A stretch of DNA of 64,000 bases. It comes from Desulfomicrobium apsheronum (GTDB lineage: Bacteria > Desulfobacterota > Desulfovibrionia > Desulfovibrionales > Desulfomicrobiaceae). Each line of letters opens with the position of its first letter. Position 1 is the stretch's first letter. Shown here piece by piece: positions 7,840 to 19,104 of this stretch. Location of the stretch: positions 1 to 64,000 of the forward strand of contig NZ_FORX01000010.1 of NCBI RefSeq assembly GCF_900114115.1, written 5' to 3'. The notes below the pieces were generated by a model. That model did no database searches. It saw only the letters and a program-made list of their open reading frames with translations, and had not been told where the DNA came from. The position numbers and the translations under genes were made by a program.

Positions 7840-8433
7840 ATGAGCCGCATACGCTCCGTAAAAATTCTGTTCTTTCTGATCGCCGGAGTCCTGATCATCA
7901 ACTGCGGCAACGCATCTGCTTCATCTGAAAACGAATTCGCAGCCAGCCTTTACGGCGGAGTCATGACCGACGACAACTGGCGCCAGTCCATTTCCGGACA
8001 AGCCGACCTGGTCGATTCGCACATCCTTGTCGGAGCCTTGGGCTGGACATTTTACCGTCCGGCCAACCGCCTTTGGTCCCTTGAACTCGAAGCCAACGTG
8101 GCCCGGCATTTCGGCATCCAGGAACATTTTGAATTCAATGCCCCTATTCTGACTGCCCGCTGGGAATATTTCCCCTGGAACAAATTCCTGGAAACAAGCC
8201 TGGCATACGGCCTCGGCCCTTCCTACGCCACGAAACTGCCCGAATACGAACGACAAAAAAGTGGCGACAGCGAACAGTTCCTTCTTTTCTGGCACATCGA
8301 GGCCACCTTTGCCTTGCCGGAATCCAGATGGTCCACCCTCTTGCGTCTGCATCACCGCTCGTCCGGCTACGGAATGTTTGCCGACAAAGGCGGAAGCAAC
8401 ATCCTGACCATGGGATTGCGATACGACTTCTGA
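7840..8433 (+). CDS. PagL-like lipid A deacylase (outer-membrane acyloxyacyl hydrolase)
   Basis: A 197-residue exported beta-barrel. I chose ATG 7840 because AAGGTGA lies just upstream and a signal peptide follows (hydrophobic residues 9-24, cleavage near SASS). The mature part has alternating beta-strand segments and ends in LTMGLRYDF, an outer-membrane barrel C-terminus with terminal Phe. LRLHHRSSGYGMF near residue 166 matches the PagL catalytic His-x-Ser region, and the following GGSNIL also fits. PagL removes a 3-O acyl chain from lipid A and so remodels LPS. It stands alone with about 170 nt of upstream DNA. Confidence 0.78.
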   Translation: MSRIRSVKILFFLIAGVLIINCGNASASSENEFAASLYGGVMTDDNWRQSISGQADLVDSHILVGALGWTFYRPANRLWSLELEANVARHFGIQEHFEFNAPILTARWEYFPWNKFLETSLAYGLGPSYATKLPEYERQKSGDSEQFLLFWHIEATFALPESRWSTLLRLHHRSSGYGMFADKGGSNILTMGLRYDF

Positions 8434-8517
8434 TCATCTCCAGATGTATTTTTCCCTTGCCCGCAAGGCCCGATCGAACCTAGGTTATTCCATCCAATAA
8501 TCAACACCGGAGGTCCC

Positions 8518-9273
8518 ATGTCCATACGTGTCCAACTGCCGAATCTGAAAATCGTCTGCGCCCTGGTCACGATGCTGCTTCTTGGCAGCGTTTCAGGATG
8601 GGCCCAGAACAGTCTCCTGCAACAGGGGCTCGGGCTGCTTTCCTCGGGCGACGGAGCCAAGACAGGCTCCCTTTCCCAGGGTGAAATGGGCGACGGACTC
8701 AAGGAAGCCCTGCGCGTGGGCACCGAGAACGTGGTCGCAAAGCTTGGCCAAACCGACGGCTTCAACACGGACGAGGCCATCCACATCCCCCTGCCCGGAC
8801 AGCTGGCCACGGTGCAAAAAGCCCTCAAGGCAGCAGGCTATTCGAGCCTCGTCGATGACCTGGAACTAAAACTCAATCGCGCCGCCGAACAGGCCACGCC
8901 CAAGGCCAAGGCCCTCTTCGTGGATGCCATTTCGGCCATGACCATTGAGGACGCCCAAAAAATCCTGAGCGGCCCCGAGGACTCGGCCACCCAGTACTTC
9001 CGCAAGTCCATGGGCCCGAACCTGTCCAGGGAAATGAAGCCCATCGTCGACACCACCTTGGCCGATGCGGGCGCAGTCCAGGCCTATGACAACATGATGG
9101 GGCAGTACAAGGCCCTGCCCTTCATGCCCGACGTCAAGGCCAACCTCTCGGATTACGTGGTCGAGAAGGGCATGGACGGCATCTTCCACTACGTGGCCAA
9201 GGAAGAGGCCGCCATCCGCACCAACCCTGCCGCCAGAACCACGGACCTGCTGAAGAAGGTCTTCGCCCAGTAA
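8518..9273 (+). CDS. DUF4197 protein, exported
   Basis: A 251-residue protein with a signal peptide (hydrophobic residues 11-27, cleavage near GWAQ). A good ribosome site (CGGAGG) precedes ATG 8518. The mature protein is helical. Its features are GLKEALRVGTENVVAKLG, DDLELKLNRAAEQATPKAK and SATQYFRKSM, which I recognise as DUF4197, a periplasmic or lipoprotein-like family of unknown function. A stem-loop follows 14 nt after the stop. I see no functional partner nearby. Confidence 0.85.
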   Translation: MSIRVQLPNLKIVCALVTMLLLGSVSGWAQNSLLQQGLGLLSSGDGAKTGSLSQGEMGDGLKEALRVGTENVVAKLGQTDGFNTDEAIHIPLPGQLATVQKALKAAGYSSLVDDLELKLNRAAEQATPKAKALFVDAISAMTIEDAQKILSGPEDSATQYFRKSMGPNLSREMKPIVDTTLADAGAVQAYDNMMGQYKALPFMPDVKANLSDYVVEKGMDGIFHYVAKEEAAIRTNPAARTTDLLKKVFAQ

Positions 9274-9287
9274 CTCCCCAAAAAAGA

Positions 9288-9315
9288 GAGGGCGAAGCTT
9301 TGAAACTTCGCCCTC
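9288..9315. terminator. Stem-loop between convergent genes
   Basis: Perfect 10-bp arms GAGGGCGAAG (9288-9297) and CTTCGCCCTC (9306-9315) with an 8-nt loop. A run of A precedes the hairpin on the plus strand, so it has a U tail only on the minus-strand RNA. It lies between the DUF4197 gene and the convergent phosphohexomutase and may serve both. Confidence 0.65.
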
Positions 9316-9345
9316 CCGCGCCCTGGGTATCCCCAGATCCTTCCT

Positions 9346-9414
9346 TCCCAGCCGACCCAGCCGACCCCGCCGAGCCAGCCGGCCCATCCGGTCAATCCGG
9401 TCCATCCGGTCCAT
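9346..9414. repeat. Degenerate 9-bp tandem repeat
   Basis: A run of imperfect 9-nt units resembling TCCGGTCCA and CAGCCGACC extends to the stop codon of the phosphohexomutase gene. It looks like replication slippage in a non-coding spacer. Confidence 0.6.
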
Positions 9415-10767
9415 TCAGCCCATGGAATCCACAATACCCAGAATTTCCTCGGTCTTCTCCTCCATGAGCGCCCTGTCCCCGCGCGACTCGACGTTGAGGC
9501 GCAGCACCGGCTCCGTGTTGGAAGAGCGCAGGTTGAAGCGCCACTGATCAAACTCAAGGCTCAATCCGTCGGTATTGTCACGGCGCCCCCCCTGGGCGGC
9601 AAAGCGCTCCTCCACGGCGGCAATGGCGACGGCCGCGTCCTTTACCCGGCGGTTGATCTCGCCGCTGGCCGGATACGCGGTCATGGCCTGGTCCACCAGC
9701 TCGGCCAGGGACTTGCCCGTGCGCGAAATCTGCTCGGCCACCAGCAGCCAGGGGATCATGCCCGAATCGCAGTAGGCGAAATCGCGGAAGTAGTGATGCG
9801 CGCTCATCTCGCCGCCATAGACGGCGTCCTCCAGGCGCATGCGCTCCTTGATGAAGGCGTGCCCGGTCTTGGACATGATGGGCCTGCCCCCGGCCGCCTT
9901 GACGGCGGCGATGGTGTTCCAGGTCAGGCGCGGATCATGGATGATGCCCGCCCCGGGAACCTTGCGCGCGAACGCTTCGCCCAGAAGACCGACCAGATAG
10001 TAGCCTTCGATGAAGCGCCCGTCTCCGTCGAAGAAAAAGCAGCGGTCAAAATCCCCGTCCCAGGCCAAACCCAAATCCGCCTTGTGCTCGATCACCGCCT
10101 GGGAGGTGAGTTCCCTGTTTTCGGGCAGCAGGGGGTTGGGCACGCCTGCCGGAAAATTGCCGTCGGGCTTGTGCAGCAGCTTGTGGAACTTGAAGGGCAG
10201 CCTGTGCTCCAGCAGATCCACGACGCTCCCGGCTCCGCCGTTCCCGGCATTGACCACGATGGACAGGGGACGCAGCACGTCGCGATCCACATAGGACAGA
10301 AGATGGTCGATGTAGCGCGGGCGCATTTTAAGTTCATGCAACTGACCGCTTCGCTGCGCGACCTTGAATTCCCCGGCCGCCGCCAGATCGCGGATGGCGA
10401 AAAGGCCCGTGTCCCCGCTGATGGGGCGGGACTCTTCGCGCACGAACTTCATGCCGTTGTAGTCCCTGGGGTTGTGACTGGCGGTGACCATGATGCCGCC
10501 GTCCAGTCCCTGATCGAAAACCGCGAAATACACTTCCTCGGTGCCACACTCGCCCAGGGTGAAAACATCCACTCCCGAATCGCGCAAGCCTTTGGTCACG
10601 GCCTCGGCCATGGCCGGACTCGACAGACGGATATCATGCCCGACAACCACCCGGTCGGGATTCAGGAACGCGGCGTAGGCCCGGCCGATGCGATACGCCA
10701 GGGCCTCATCGAGTTCGTCCGGGACGCGTCCGCGAATGTCGTAGGCTTTGAAGCAGGAAAGATTCAT
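9415..10767 (-). CDS. Phosphomannomutase/phosphoglucomutase
   Basis: A 450-residue alpha-D-phosphohexomutase that moves phosphate between C1 and C6 of mannose or glucose for LPS, exopolysaccharide and nucleotide-sugar synthesis. I placed the start at ATG 10765-10767, where the family begins with FKAYDIRG and GGAG lies upstream; the longer frame upstream shows no homology. The active-site serine loop [13 protein letters not shown] is near residue 100, the metal-binding loop DGDFDRC near 243, the sugar-binding GEMSAHHYF near 325, and the phosphate-binding [11 protein letters not shown] near 420. Length and motifs match ManB/AlgC-type bifunctional enzymes. It is convergent with the DUF4197 gene and divergent from the lactate dehydrogenase. 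Confidence 0.93.
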   Translation of the reverse strand: MNLSCFKAYDIRGRVPDELDEALAYRIGRAYAAFLNPDRVVVGHDIRLSSPAMAEAVTKGLRDSGVDVFTLGECGTEEVYFAVFDQGLDGGIMVTASHNPRDYNGMKFVREESRPISGDTGLFAIRDLAAAGEFKVAQRSGQLHELKMRPRYIDHLLSYVDRDVLRPLSIVVNAGNGGAGSVVDLLEHRLPFKFHKLLHKPDGNFPAGVPNPLLPENRELTSQAVIEHKADLGLAWDGDFDRCFFFDGDGRFIEGYYLVGLLGEAFARKVPGAGIIHDPRLTWNTIAAVKAAGGRPIMSKTGHAFIKERMRLEDAVYGGEMSAHHYFRDFAYCDSGMIPWLLVAEQISRTGKSLAELVDQAMTAYPASGEINRRVKDAAVAIAAVEERFAAQGGRRDNTDGLSLEFDQWRFNLRSSNTEPVLRLNVESRGDRALMEEKTEEILGIVDSMG

Positions 10768-11123
10768 GGGTAAGACTCCTGAAATAATGACATGCATTGA
10801 AATATCATGAGCAAAAGGGCCGGACAGACGGCTAGCAAGGCCGGGCCGCCCGATGCAAGCAAAAAGAGGGATTCCGCCGCCACGCCGACCACCACATGTG
10901 GTTATGCCCTCCGGTCCGGCATGTCGACATGGACTTGTGCCCTGAAGCATGCAGGCCCGTACCGCTTCGTGTGAATCGTATCCGATTCCAGGATAAATCG
11001 AATCAAAACGGCCTGTTGAATTCAAGGGAAGCGCTGTTGCATGAAAAGCAGATTGATCTTGTCAGAATTCCTGTTTTCAAATATTGTTAACAGTATCTTT
11101 TATCGAAAACACGGGAGACGCTC
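10768..11123. other. Divergent intergenic region with palindromes
   Basis: About 355 nt separate the phosphohexomutase and D-lactate dehydrogenase starts. I see no gene. It contains a perfect 12-bp palindrome ACCACATGTGGT (10891-10902) and the candidate promoter listed next. Confidence 0.5.
11059..11092 (+). promoter_or_regulatory. Candidate sigma70 promoter for D-lactate dehydrogenase
   Basis: A -35 box TTGTCA (11059-11064) and a -10 box TATTGT (11082-11087) are spaced by 17 nt. The palindrome TGTTAACA (11085-11092) overlaps the -10 and could be an operator. This is a consensus match only. Confidence 0.45.
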
Positions 11124-13937
<2,814 letters not shown>

Positions 13938-13985
13938 GGCAATCCAGGGGCATTGCTTAATAATCACAACAATTATAAAAACACC

Positions 13986-14016
13986 ATATTGGCCCGGCTA
14001 ATGTCCGGGCCAATAT
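13986..14016 (+). terminator. Stem-loop after D-lactate dehydrogenase
   Basis: Perfect 12-bp arms ATATTGGCCCGG (13986-13997) and CCGGGCCAATAT (14005-14016) with a 7-nt loop, 48 nt after the stop. There is no clear T tract, so it may act as a weak terminator or an mRNA 3'-end stabiliser. Confidence 0.65.
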
Positions 14017-14059
14017 GTGTCGTGTGACCATCTTTCCAGCACCTCTCGCGGAGGCTCTC

Positions 14060-14257
14060 ATGTTCGGAATAGGCGTTCAGGAACTGCTCATCATTCTGGT
14101 CATCGCCCTTTTTGTCTTTGGGGCGAAAAATCTCCCGCTTCTCGGCACCAACATGGGCCGGGCCATCTTCAATTTCAAGAGAGGGCTCAGCGAACCGGAA
14201 GTGATCGACATCACCGCCGAATCAAAATCCAGGGACGCATCAGGGCAGAATTCGTAA
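14060..14257 (+). CDS. tatA: Twin-arginine translocase subunit TatA/TatE
   Basis: A 65-residue protein with one N-terminal membrane helix followed by an amphipathic helix. ATG 14060 follows [32 protein letters not shown] is split over the helix and its hinge: the conserved Glu before the helix, and the FG-KLP hinge here seen as FGAKNLP, are diagnostic of TatA. TatA multimers form the pore that exports folded proteins with twin-arginine signals. TatB and TatC are not nearby, which is common for scattered tat genes in this group. Confidence 0.93.
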   Translation: MFGIGVQELLIILVIALFVFGAKNLPLLGTNMGRAIFNFKRGLSEPEVIDITAESKSRDASGQNS

Positions 14258-14564
14258 AATTCAGGGCGGCATCCATCCCGTGCCGGTGCGACCGTCAAGA
14301 CACATCACCTGACTTCCGGCACGAAAATCCGGGCCTGCCGACCGGACAAGCCCGCGATCCATCCCGAATGACATGATCCCCGCCGAACACCAAACGACGG
14401 GGATCTTCACTTTTTTTCCGGTGCAAAACCCTGAGTATTGGAAAGTCATTTGCCGCCCCCGTCGCATCTTGCTATGCTTGATCCAAATTTTCATGTGTTC
14501 ACCGATAATCCGCATCCTCCGGGACAACCATTTCCTTCATAAAAGTCTGACTCAAGGAGTCTTC

Positions 14565-15155
14565 ATGCCAACCAGAATCGTAATCACTTTCCTTTTTCTT
14601 TCGCTGTTTGCCTGCAGCGCCATGGCCATGGAGGCCTCGGACAGCGCGACCTCGCACCCACTGCCCGTGGGCAGCTCCATGCCGGACCTGCTCCTGCGCG
14701 GCGAACTGAACCCGGAGCATCTTAGGCATTTGGGACTCAAAACCCCCGCGCCGCGGCATCTCTCCGAAATAAATGCCAAAACAGTCATCCTCGTAGCGTT
14801 CAGCATGTACTGCCCGCACTGCCAGCGCGAAGCCCCGGCCCTCAATGAATTGAACGCACTGATCGCCAGTCGGGGCCTTGGCGAAGACGTCAAGCTCATC
14901 GGTGTCGGCATCGGCAACTCGGATTTCGAGGTACAGGTCTTCCGCGACAAGTACGCCATCACCTTTCCCCTCTTTTCCGACCCGGATTTCAAGGTCAACA
15001 AGGAGATCGGCGAAGTCGGGACCCCGTTCTTCTACGTGCTGGCCATGAACCCGGAGAAAAAGGAAATTCGTGTCGCCAAGACACTGCTCGGGCGCATGGA
15101 ATCGGCGGAAACATTTCTTGAGCAAGCCTTGAAAGCCTGTGACGGAGGAAAATGA
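14565..15155 (+). CDS. Exported thioredoxin-like (TlpA/AhpC-type) redox protein
   Basis: A 196-residue protein with a signal peptide (hydrophobic residues 5-15, cleavage near AMA-ME). AAGGAG lies upstream of ATG 14565. The mature domain is a thioredoxin fold with the redox motif CPHC near residue 85 ([18 protein letters not shown]) and the cis-proline segment VGTPFFYVL near 158. It should act in the periplasm as a thiol-disulfide reductase. The stop overlaps the start of an exported peroxiredoxin (ATGA), so this protein may recycle that peroxiredoxin; that pairing is inference. Confidence 0.85.
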   Translation: MPTRIVITFLFLSLFACSAMAMEASDSATSHPLPVGSSMPDLLLRGELNPEHLRHLGLKTPAPRHLSEINAKTVILVAFSMYCPHCQREAPALNELNALIASRGLGEDVKLIGVGIGNSDFEVQVFRDKYAITFPLFSDPDFKVNKEIGEVGTPFFYVLAMNPEKKEIRVAKTLLGRMESAETFLEQALKACDGGK

Positions 15156-15745
15156 ACATGATGCGCGCGCTGCTTTTTGCCGCACTGCTGACCATTGTCC
15201 CGGCCCTGCTCCCGGCCCAGGAAACGCCGATACCAAAAGAACGCATCTTCGAGACAGGCAGCCTGGACCCGCTGGACAGCAGCCTGAAGGTCAAGGTCGG
15301 TGACCCGGCGCCGGACTTCTCCCTGCCGACAATCGATGGACGCACCGTCACCCTGGCCGAGTTCCGGGGCAAGAAGAACGTCGTCCTGTCCTTCATTCCG
15401 GCGGCCTGGACGCCGGTCTGCTCCGGGCAGTGGCCCGGTTACAACATCGTAGAGGACATGTTCGATCAGGCCGAAACCCAGCTCGTGGGCATAAGCGTGG
15501 ACAACGTGCCCACGCTGCACGCCTGGGTGCAGGAGATGGGCGGGGTGTGGTTCCCCGTGGCCTCGGATTTCTATCCGCACGGCAGATTGGCCGAGGCGCT
15601 GGGCATCCTGCGTTCAACGGGCGAGGCCGAACGCTCCCTGTTCCTGATCGATAAGCAGGGCATCATCCGCTACATCGACGTGCACGACATCAACTCGCGC
15701 CCGGACCTGGGGCCGCTCATGAAGGCCATGCAGGAACTCAAGTAG
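15152..15745 (+). CDS. Exported peroxiredoxin (AhpC/TSA family)
   Basis: A 197-residue protein with a signal peptide (residues 4-20, cleavage near LPAQ). [21 protein letters not shown] near residue 47 opens the peroxiredoxin domain. The peroxidatic Cys is in [12 protein letters not shown] near 88; the family usually has PVCT, so Ser replaces the catalytic-site Thr here. It would reduce hydrogen peroxide or organic peroxides in the periplasm of an anaerobe. It is coupled by a 4-nt overlap to the CPHC protein upstream. No second conserved Cys is evident, so it is probably a 1-Cys type that depends on an external reductant. Confidence 0.87.
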   Translation: MNMMRALLFAALLTIVPALLPAQETPIPKERIFETGSLDPLDSSLKVKVGDPAPDFSLPTIDGRTVTLAEFRGKKNVVLSFIPAAWTPVCSGQWPGYNIVEDMFDQAETQLVGISVDNVPTLHAWVQEMGGVWFPVASDFYPHGRLAEALGILRSTGEAERSLFLIDKQGIIRYIDVHDINSRPDLGPLMKAMQELK

Positions 15746-15773
15746 TGAATGGTGATTGGTGAATGATGAATGG
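15744..15773. repeat. TGAATGGTGA-type microrepeat
   Basis: A short run built from GTGAATG, GTGATTG and GTGAATGATGAATGG units starts at the peroxiredoxin stop. The same repeat type recurs, in inverted orientation, at 46536-46573. Confidence 0.6.
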
Positions 15774-15901
15774 GAGAGAACGTGGATGCTTGCCGCGCCT
15801 GTTTCCCGGAAAGTCGGGCTCGACGCGACGCGGATCGGGATTTACAGAGGCAGCATCCGTCTTGATTGGGAACACCCTGCAACCTGAGAGCAAGGAGAAA
15901 C

Positions 15902-16423
15902 ATGATGGAACTCCTGGACGCCATCCACACCCGTCGCAGCATCCGCAAATATCTCGATAAACCCGTCCCGGAGGAGATGCTCGGCATCCTCCTCAAGGCC
16001 GCCATGAGCGCGCCTTCGGCGGGAAACCAGCAGCCCTGGCATTTCATCGTCATAAGGGACAGGACCAAGCTCGACTCCATCCCAAGCTTCCATCCCTACA
16101 GCAAGATGGTCCTGCAGGCCCCTGCGGCCATTGTGGTCTGCGGCGACCCGGACGGCAAGAAATGGCCGACCTTCTGGGATCAGGACGCAAGCGCCGCCAC
16201 CCAGAACATCCTCCTGGCCGCCCGTGACCTCGGGCTCGGCACAGTCTGGGTCGGAATCTACCCGGAGAAGGACCGCATGGACGGCTTCCGCAAGCTCCTC
16301 GGCATCCCGGAAAACATCATCCCCTTCTCCCTCGTCCCGGTGGGCTGGCCGGACGGAACCTTCGAGGCCGTGAACCGCTTCAGGCCGGAACTGATCCATA
16401 ACGAGTCGTGGGGCGCCAAGTAG
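15902..16423 (+). CDS. Nitroreductase family FMN protein
   Basis: A 173-residue FMN-dependent oxidoreductase. AAGGAG precedes two adjacent ATG codons (15902, 15905); I chose the first. The N-terminus has IHTRRSIRKYLDKPVP, the FMN-binding Arg motif, then AMSAPSAGNQQPWHFIVI near residue 40. A short DASAATQNILLAARDLGLGTVW segment near 100 is typical of compact nitroreductases. The cytosolic enzyme would reduce nitro groups, quinones or flavins with NAD(P)H; the physiological substrate is unknown. It stands alone before a strong stem-loop. Confidence 0.92.
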   Translation: MMELLDAIHTRRSIRKYLDKPVPEEMLGILLKAAMSAPSAGNQQPWHFIVIRDRTKLDSIPSFHPYSKMVLQAPAAIVVCGDPDGKKWPTFWDQDASAATQNILLAARDLGLGTVWVGIYPEKDRMDGFRKLLGIPENIIPFSLVPVGWPDGTFEAVNRFRPELIHNESWGAK

Positions 16424-16440
16424 CCACAACGCTTCGAACA

Positions 16441-16479
16441 AACGCCCCGGCTTTGCGCATTGCACTGGACCGGGGCGTT
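16441..16479 (+). terminator. Stem-loop after nitroreductase
   Basis: Perfect 10-bp arms AACGCCCCGG (16441-16450) and CCGGGGCGTT (16470-16479) with a 19-nt loop, 17 nt after the stop. It is not followed by a long T tract. Confidence 0.6.
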
Positions 16480-16624
16480 ACTCATGAGCGCCGAGACAAT
16501 CCATAACTCCAGTCCCACGCCCAGCACCGCCGTGAACGGCGCTCCCACATAATACGAAGCACCGCCTTCGCGGGTGTCGTCCGAGGCGTTGATCCTGGAA
16601 ACGTACTCGAGTCTGTCCGGCATC

Positions 16625-16651
16625 AAAAAAGGCGGACCAAAAAGGCCCGCC
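16625..16651 (-). terminator. Rho-independent terminator of the FmdE/ABC operon
   Basis: On the minus strand GGCGGGCC (16644-16651) pairs with GGTCCGCC (16631-16638), including one G-U pair, and is followed by six T. It lies 8 nt after the fmdE stop. Confidence 0.8.
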
Positions 16652-16659
16652 ATCCAAAA

Positions 16660-17271
16660 CTATATTTTCTGCTCAACCAACTGAAAACACGGAATACACA
16701 GTGTCTGCCCGGCAAAACGGCGCGTGCGCGACTCCATGGTCTTTTCGCCGCAGTGCGCGCAGGCAAGGCTTTCCAGGATCTTGGGAGGCCGTGGCGCGCC
16801 CTGCTCCACCGGGGTGACGCAGAACATCTCCTCAAGGGGCAGGGTCATGAAGCGCTGCTGCAGACCGGCGCGCAGTTCGGTCATGCGATTCTTCTGCGCT
16901 TCCGTGGCCGTGCCGTTCCCGCTGGCCTGCATCAGCTCGGCCATCTCGTCATCCATTCCGCCTCGCGCGGCCGGATTCAGCAGCGCCCGGACACCCTTGC
17001 CCGTGGCACGCCTGAAAAAGGAAAAGGCCATCTTGCCGTGATCGCGGTGAATGAGGTTGCCCTTGCCCATGGTCGTGCCCAGCAGAAACTGCAATGCGTC
17101 CACACCGCACATGTCCGTCTCAACCACAGCCACGATCTCCGTATCCTCGGGATTTTCAAGCTCGCGCAGGGCCAGCTCGGCGGCGCGGATGCCGATGGCC
17201 AGGCCCGGACAGCTGTGTCCGTGGAAGGCGATGGTCGCGTCTATCTGTTCCGGTGAAATCTGGCAGGACAT
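16660..17271 (-). CDS. fmdE: FmdE family protein with C-terminal zinc ribbon
   Basis: A 203-residue cytosolic protein named after the E subunit gene of the molybdenum formylmethanofuran dehydrogenase locus. FHGHSCPGLAIGIRAAELAL near residue 16 is the family's metal-binding His-Cys motif, and DMCGVDALQFLLGTTMGKGNL near 53 is the second conserved block. The C-terminus has CAHC and CIPC pairs (residues about 170-195) that form a zinc ribbon. It is the last gene of a minus-strand operon with a FecBCD-type uptake system, 13 nt after the ATPase gene. Many anaerobes keep this pairing. A role in handling or sensing the imported metal or oxyanion is inferred; the substrate is not shown by the sequence. 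Confidence 0.88.
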   Translation of the reverse strand: MSCQISPEQIDATIAFHGHSCPGLAIGIRAAELALRELENPEDTEIVAVVETDMCGVDALQFLLGTTMGKGNLIHRDHGKMAFSFFRRATGKGVRALLNPAARGGMDDEMAELMQASGNGTATEAQKNRMTELRAGLQQRFMTLPLEEMFCVTPVEQGAPRPPKILESLACAHCGEKTMESRTRRFAGQTLCIPCFQLVEQKI

Positions 17272-17284
17272 GCAATTCTCCTTT

Positions 17285-18040
17285 TCAGTTTTGGGGGATG
17301 ACTATGGATCGGCCGTCAATGCGGTGAATGTGCACCGGCAGGCCGTAAACTTCGTGGATGATCTCCGGGGTCACGCAGCCGGGCGTGGTCATGGCGTGGA
17401 TGTCTCCATCCTTCAGGAAAATCGTCTTGTCGGCATGGCGCAGGGCCATGTTCAGGTCGTGCATGCTCATCACCGCCGCGATGCGATGCTCATCCACCAC
17501 CCGGCGGATGAGGTTCATGATCTCTACCTGATTCCTGAGATCAAGCGCGCTGGTGGGCTCGTCGAGCAGCAGCAGCGAAGGCTCCTGCACCAGGGCGCGC
17601 GCGATGCACACTTTCTGCAGCTCGCCGCCGCTCAGGGTGTCGATGTGGCGCATGGCCTTGGAGCACAGGTCCATGGTGTGCAGAATGGCGTCGGTCTTGC
17701 GCAGATCGTCATCGCTCATGCGCCAGCGGATGTGCGGAGTGCGACCCATGAGCACGGCGTCGAAGACCGTCAGGCGGGAGGCCTCGTTCTTCTGGGAGAC
17801 ATAGCCGATGTCGCGGGCGATATCCGCGGGCGCAAGCGAAAGGATGTCGCGCTCCTGCACCAAAATCGATCCCGAGGCCGGACGCAGGATGGCGTTCATG
17901 CATTTGAGGAGCGTGGTCTTGCCCACTCCGTTGGGGCCGAGGATGGCCAGAAGCTCGCCGCGCTCAAGGCTGAAATCGATGTTCCGCAGGAGCGGATGGC
18001 TATTGTAGGTGAAATGCACCCCGCACACCGAGAGCATCAT
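17285..18040 (-). CDS. ABC transporter ATP-binding protein (FecE/BtuD/MolC type)
   Basis: A 251-residue cytosolic ATPase. Walker A is GPNGVGKTT near residue 36, the ABC signature is LSGGELQKV near 138, Walker B is LLLDEPTSALD near 158, followed by a switch His (MSMHDLNMAL). It follows the pattern of cobalamin, haem, siderophore and MolBC-type importers. The start overlaps the permease stop by 4 nt (ATG at 18038-18040; a second ATG follows at once). It powers uptake by the permease encoded upstream. Confidence 0.92.
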   Translation of the reverse strand: MMLSVCGVHFTYNSHPLLRNIDFSLERGELLAILGPNGVGKTTLLKCMNAILRPASGSILVQERDILSLAPADIARDIGYVSQKNEASRLTVFDAVLMGRTPHIRWRMSDDDLRKTDAILHTMDLCSKAMRHIDTLSGGELQKVCIARALVQEPSLLLLDEPTSALDLRNQVEIMNLIRRVVDEHRIAAVMSMHDLNMALRHADKTIFLKDGDIHAMTTPGCVTPEIIHEVYGLPVHIHRIDGRSIVIPQN

Positions 18041-19104
18041 GAGCGCCGCCCCCTTACAATGAGATAGAGAAACGTCGGCGCGCCCAGAAAGGCTGTCAGC
18101 ACCGAGACAGGCAGAAGGTGCGGAGCCATGACGAGCCGGGCCGCCGTGTCCGAGGCCAGCAACAGGAGCGCGCCGCCGACCAGCGATGCGGGGAGCAGAA
18201 ACCTGTGATCCGCTCCGATGACGCGGCGGAACATGTGCGGCACGACCAGCCCCACGAAGCCGATGATGCCCAGAAAGGCGATGAGCACAGCCGTGACCAG
18301 GCTGGCCAGCAGCATGCCGACGATGCGCACCCGCTCGACCCGCACCCCGAGCCCTTTGGCCGTCTCGTCCCCGGCGTCGATGGCGTTGTAGTTCCAGCTA
18401 TTGGCCAGAAAGTAGAGGGTACAGCCGAGGGTCGCAAAGGTCATGAGGCCAAGCTCGGCCCAGGACGCGCGGGACGTGTCCCCGAAAGTCCAGAAGACCA
18501 TGGCCGAGAGCTGCACGTCGGTGGCGAAATACTGCAGGAACATGGTCCCGGCGGTAAAGAGCGCGCCCAGGGCCACCCCGGCCAGGACCATGGTTTCGGG
18601 CCTGGTGCCGCGCGTGCGGGAAATGGCGATGATGATCCCGGATGCCACCAAGCTGGCCAGGAAGGCCGAGATGGTGGTCACATAGGGACTGGTGATGTTC
18701 ACGGCGCTTTGCCCCGAGGTCATGAGCCCCGAGTCCAGGGCCATGACCGAAAAAGCCGCGCCAAAGGCGGCGGCATGGGAAATGCCAAGGGTGAAGGGGG
18801 ACCCCAGCGGGTTGCGCAGGATGGCCTGCATGACCGCTCCGGCCACGGCCAATCCGCCACCCGCGACCATGGCCGCCAGCGCCTGGGGCAGACGGATGCC
18901 GCGCACGATGGCGTCCACCCGGGGACTTGCGGACTGGCCGAGAAGGCTCGCGAGGACATCGCCCAACGGCAACCCCGCCGCGCCGACACACAGGGACAGA
19001 AGCAGAAAACCACCCAGCGCGAGGATGCACGCGACCACGACCAAGGTCTTCCAGGCCAGATAGCGTTTGTACTCCTCGGGCACGTTCCCGTGATCGGAAT
19101 GCAT
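18037..19104 (-). CDS. ABC transporter permease (FecCD/BtuC/MolB type)
   Basis: A 355-residue integral membrane protein with about ten hydrophobic helices. It has the FecCD signatures RLPQALAAMVAGGGLAVAG near residue 73, NPLGSPFTLGISHAAAFGA near 95, and the ATPase-contact loop GFVGLVVPHMFRRVIGADHR near 277. Such permeases work as homodimers in type II importers. Genes for the binding protein, permease and ATPase overlap end to end and form one operon with fmdE. Confidence 0.92.
   Translation of the reverse strand: MHSDHGNVPEEYKRYLAWKTLVVVACILALGGFLLLSLCVGAAGLPLGDVLASLLGQSASPRVDAIVRGIRLPQALAAMVAGGGLAVAGAVMQAILRNPLGSPFTLGISHAAAFGAAFSVMALDSGLMTSGQSAVNITSPYVTTISAFLASLVASGIIIAISRTRGTRPETMVLAGVALGALFTAGTMFLQYFATDVQLSAMVFWTFGDTSRASWAELGLMTFATLGCTLYFLANSWNYNAIDAGDETAKGLGVRVERVRIVGMLLASLVTAVLIAFLGIIGFVGLVVPHMFRRVIGADHRFLLPASLVGGALLLLASDTAARLVMAPHLLPVSVLTAFLGAPTFLYLIVRGRRS

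Noticed and set aside
16258-16653. Minus-strand frame between the nitroreductase and fmdE
   Set aside because: It overlaps the nitroreductase antisense, has no conserved motif, and its start lies inside the fmdE terminator.
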